NCBI GenBank assembly: GCA_003818595.1
Contig: RPQV01000004.1
Coordinates: forward strand, 1 to 34,531
Direction of reading: 5' to 3'
DNA: 34,531 nt
Source: Calditrichota bacterium
Lineage (GTDB): Bacteria; Zhuqueibacterota; Zhuqueibacteria; Residuimicrobiales; Krinioviventaceae
Shown here: piece by piece, positions 33,081-34,531 of the stretch
Layout of the letters: each line of letters begins with the position of its first letter
Position numbering within the stretch: the first letter of the stretch is position 1
Position numbers and translations under genes: made by a program
The notes under the pieces: generated by a model
The model's database searches: none
What the model saw: the letters and a program-made list of their open reading frames with translations, nothing else
What the model was told of the DNA's origin: nothing

Positions 33081-34452
33081 CGATGAATCGACAGCGCGTT
33101 ATGGCATGCGCAAGGCATTGAATTCATCAGAGGTGGTGATAGATGAAGCGGAAGATGGTGAAATTGCCTTGGCAAAAATTGCCGAATGGCAGCCGGACAT
33201 TGTCGTTTGCGACATCAACATGCCCAGAGTGAACGGTCTCCAAATGCTGAAAAGTCTGATGGAAAAGCAGGTACTCTCTAAAAAACCGCAGGTCATTGTC
33301 GTCACAGCATATGGGTCTGAAAAAATTGCAGTGGATGCGATGAAAGCCGGCGCCTATGATTATCTGAGCAAGCCGTACGACATTGACGAATTGAGATTAG
33401 TCGTCAAAAAAGCATTGGATAATCTGCGTCTGCAACAGGAAAATTTGAGATTAAAACAGCAAGTTAGTGGGCAAGTTGGACTCCTCGGCGAGAGCCAATT
33501 GATACAGCAGATCAATCGGTTGATAGAAAAGGTTGCTCCCACGGATGTGACCCTCTTAATCACCGGAGAAAGCGGTACCGGAAAAGAACTGGCAGCTTAC
33601 ACCATTCATTCACTCAGCAGAAGGTGCGACGGCCCTTATATTACCATGAACTGCGCTGCCATACCAAAAGATTTGGTTGAAAGTGAGCTGTTCGGGCACG
33701 AAAAAGGCGCTTTTACAGGTGCCGGAGCACAACGACAAGGCAAGTTTGAGTTGGCGCATACAGGAACTCTTTTTTTAGACGAGATCGCCGACATGAGTCT
33801 TGACACCCAAGCCAAGATATTGAGAATTATGGAAGATAAAACCTTCACACGTCTGGGCGGCAAACAGGCGATTAAAACAGATGTTCGCCTCATCAGCGCC
33901 ACCAATAAAGATTTGGCAAAGGAGATTGATCAGGGTAATTTCCGCCAAGACCTATACTATCGCCTCAAAGTCATTGAAATCAATCTGCCGCCGCTGGTAA
34001 AGCGCAAAGAAGATATTCCGCTGCTGGTGAATCACTATCTGCCGCGGATCGCGCAGCAGTACTATAAATCCTGCGAGGGAATTGATTCCGCTGCGCTTCG
34101 TCTGCTCATTGATAACCCATGGCCGGGCAACGTGCGCCAATTGATTCACGTACTCGAACAAGCCGTGGTGTTGGCAGAAGGAGTGAAAATTTTTGTTCAA
34201 GATCTTCCCGATGAATTTCAACAAAAACATCAGGAATCATTTCGCTCGGCGTTATATGACCATTTGGGCATTTTGTCATTCACTGAACTCAAAGAACAGG
34301 TTGTAACAGGTTTTGAACGCGAAGTGATCACAAAGGCACTACAGGAGAGCCACGGCAATATCAGCCAGGCTGCCAGACTCTTGAAAATGAAACGACAGTT
34401 TCTGCAGGCAAAAATCAAAAGCATTCAGCTTAACCTGAACAACCACCGATAG
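33052..34452 (+). CDS. NtrC-family sigma54-dependent response regulator
   Basis: This 466-residue regulator has a receiver domain (4-118) with D54 as phospho-acceptor, T85 in VTAYGS and K107. A sigma54-activating AAA+ domain (about 140-375) has Walker A GESGTGKE (172-179), the sigma54-contacting GAFTGA loop (219-224) and Walker B TLFLDEIAD. A C-terminal Fis-type helix-turn-helix is present (NISQAARLLKMKRQFLQAKI). It should activate sigma54 promoters when phosphorylated by the overlapping histidine kinase. ATG 33052 with AGGA nearby is preferred over 33034. No -24/-12 promoter was identified in the window to name a target. Confidence 0.92.
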   Translation: MQKCKILIVDDESTARYGMRKALNSSEVVIDEAEDGEIALAKIAEWQPDIVVCDINMPRVNGLQMLKSLMEKQVLSKKPQVIVVTAYGSEKIAVDAMKAGAYDYLSKPYDIDELRLVVKKALDNLRLQQENLRLKQQVSGQVGLLGESQLIQQINRLIEKVAPTDVTLLITGESGTGKELAAYTIHSLSRRCDGPYITMNCAAIPKDLVESELFGHEKGAFTGAGAQRQGKFELAHTGTLFLDEIADMSLDTQAKILRIMEDKTFTRLGGKQAIKTDVRLISATNKDLAKEIDQGNFRQDLYYRLKVIEINLPPLVKRKEDIPLLVNHYLPRIAQQYYKSCEGIDSAALRLLIDNPWPGNVRQLIHVLEQAVVLAEGVKIFVQDLPDEFQQKHQESFRSALYDHLGILSFTELKEQVVTGFEREVITKALQESHGNISQAARLLKMKRQFLQAKIKSIQLNLNNHR

Positions 34453-34531
34453 ACTTTGCAGCCTCGCTGCCTACCGCAGGCATTCCAGCAATAAGCCCCT
34501 TAAACAGTTACATTATTCTACGCGATTGAAG
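34453..34531. other. Right-edge intergenic tail
   Basis: After the regulator stop there are 79 nt with no gene. A weak 5-bp hairpin (TGCCT/AGGCA, 34468-34482) has no T-run and is not called a terminator. Confidence 0.6.

Noticed and set aside
34468..34482. Small hairpin TGCCT/AGGCA after the response regulator
   Set aside because: A five-base stem without a T-run; it could be part of a dispersed repeat, but one copy near the window edge is not enough.
1..34531. Search for CRISPR arrays, tRNA genes, insertion sequences, phage genes or restriction systems
   Set aside because: No regularly spaced repeats, cloverleaf signatures, transposase or terminal repeats were recognised by eye; a tool-based scan could still find a small element.

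Overview
The window looks like a chromosomal segment of a Gram-negative bacterium of moderate to slightly low GC content. The signs of a Gram-negative cell are a GT9 (heptosyltransferase-type) glycosyltransferase, a UDP-glucuronate decarboxylase, a long-chain polyprenyl diphosphate synthase and sigma54-type regulation. Several gene types (pyruvoyl-dependent arginine decarboxylase with a deoxyhypusine-synthase-like protein, DUF4097, PA14 lipoprotein, DUF1015) would suit a deep-branching lineage such as Calditrichota/KSB1 or another FCB-related phylum. This is inference: only about 128 nt of 16S rRNA is present and no database was searched. Genes are mostly preceded by clear Shine-Dalgarno sequences, and several promoters match the TTGACA-N16/17-TATAAT type. 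I see no insertion sequence, phage gene, CRISPR array or tRNA. The content is core and housekeeping metabolism with a few unusual modules.

Layout. (1) 1-5465, minus strand: 5' end of a 16S rRNA gene with its promoter, UP-like region and boxA leader; the sulfate-activation pair sat-cysC; trxB followed by a LiaF-like membrane protein; greA overlapping an isochorismatase-family hydrolase. A tiny promoter-proximal terminator hairpin sits in the greA leader. (2) 5616-13862, plus strand: DUF1015 protein; a tightly coupled GMC oxidoreductase / aldehyde dehydrogenase / GT2 glycosyltransferase trio; a 3-hydroxyisobutyrate-dehydrogenase-family reductase; a vWA-Big2-PA14 lipoprotein, closed by a bidirectional terminator. 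(3) 14018-16576, minus strand: pepD and a secreted DUF4097 protein, separated by a 312-nt gap with two mini-ORFs. (4) 16820-26499, plus strand: polyprenyl synthase, UDP-xylose synthase, GT9, rsfS-argS, a PfkB-type sugar kinase, an ECF-type ATPase, and a large hybrid sensor kinase. (5) 26584-29757, minus strand: an ECF S-component-like membrane protein followed by pyruvoyl arginine decarboxylase, a deoxyhypusine-synthase-like enzyme and agmatinase, i.e. an arginine to agmatine to putrescine to (homo)spermidine-type route. (6) 29887-34452, plus strand: a cytoplasmic trypsin-fold peptidase followed directly by a membrane histidine kinase and its NtrC-type regulator.

Most notable: the greA leader attenuator at the very 5' end of the predicted transcript; an ArgRS in which the HIGH signature is replaced by N-I-V-S; the polyamine operon with a DHS-like enzyme; the GMC/ALDH/GT trio; and the peptidase / sensor kinase / sigma54-activator cassette.
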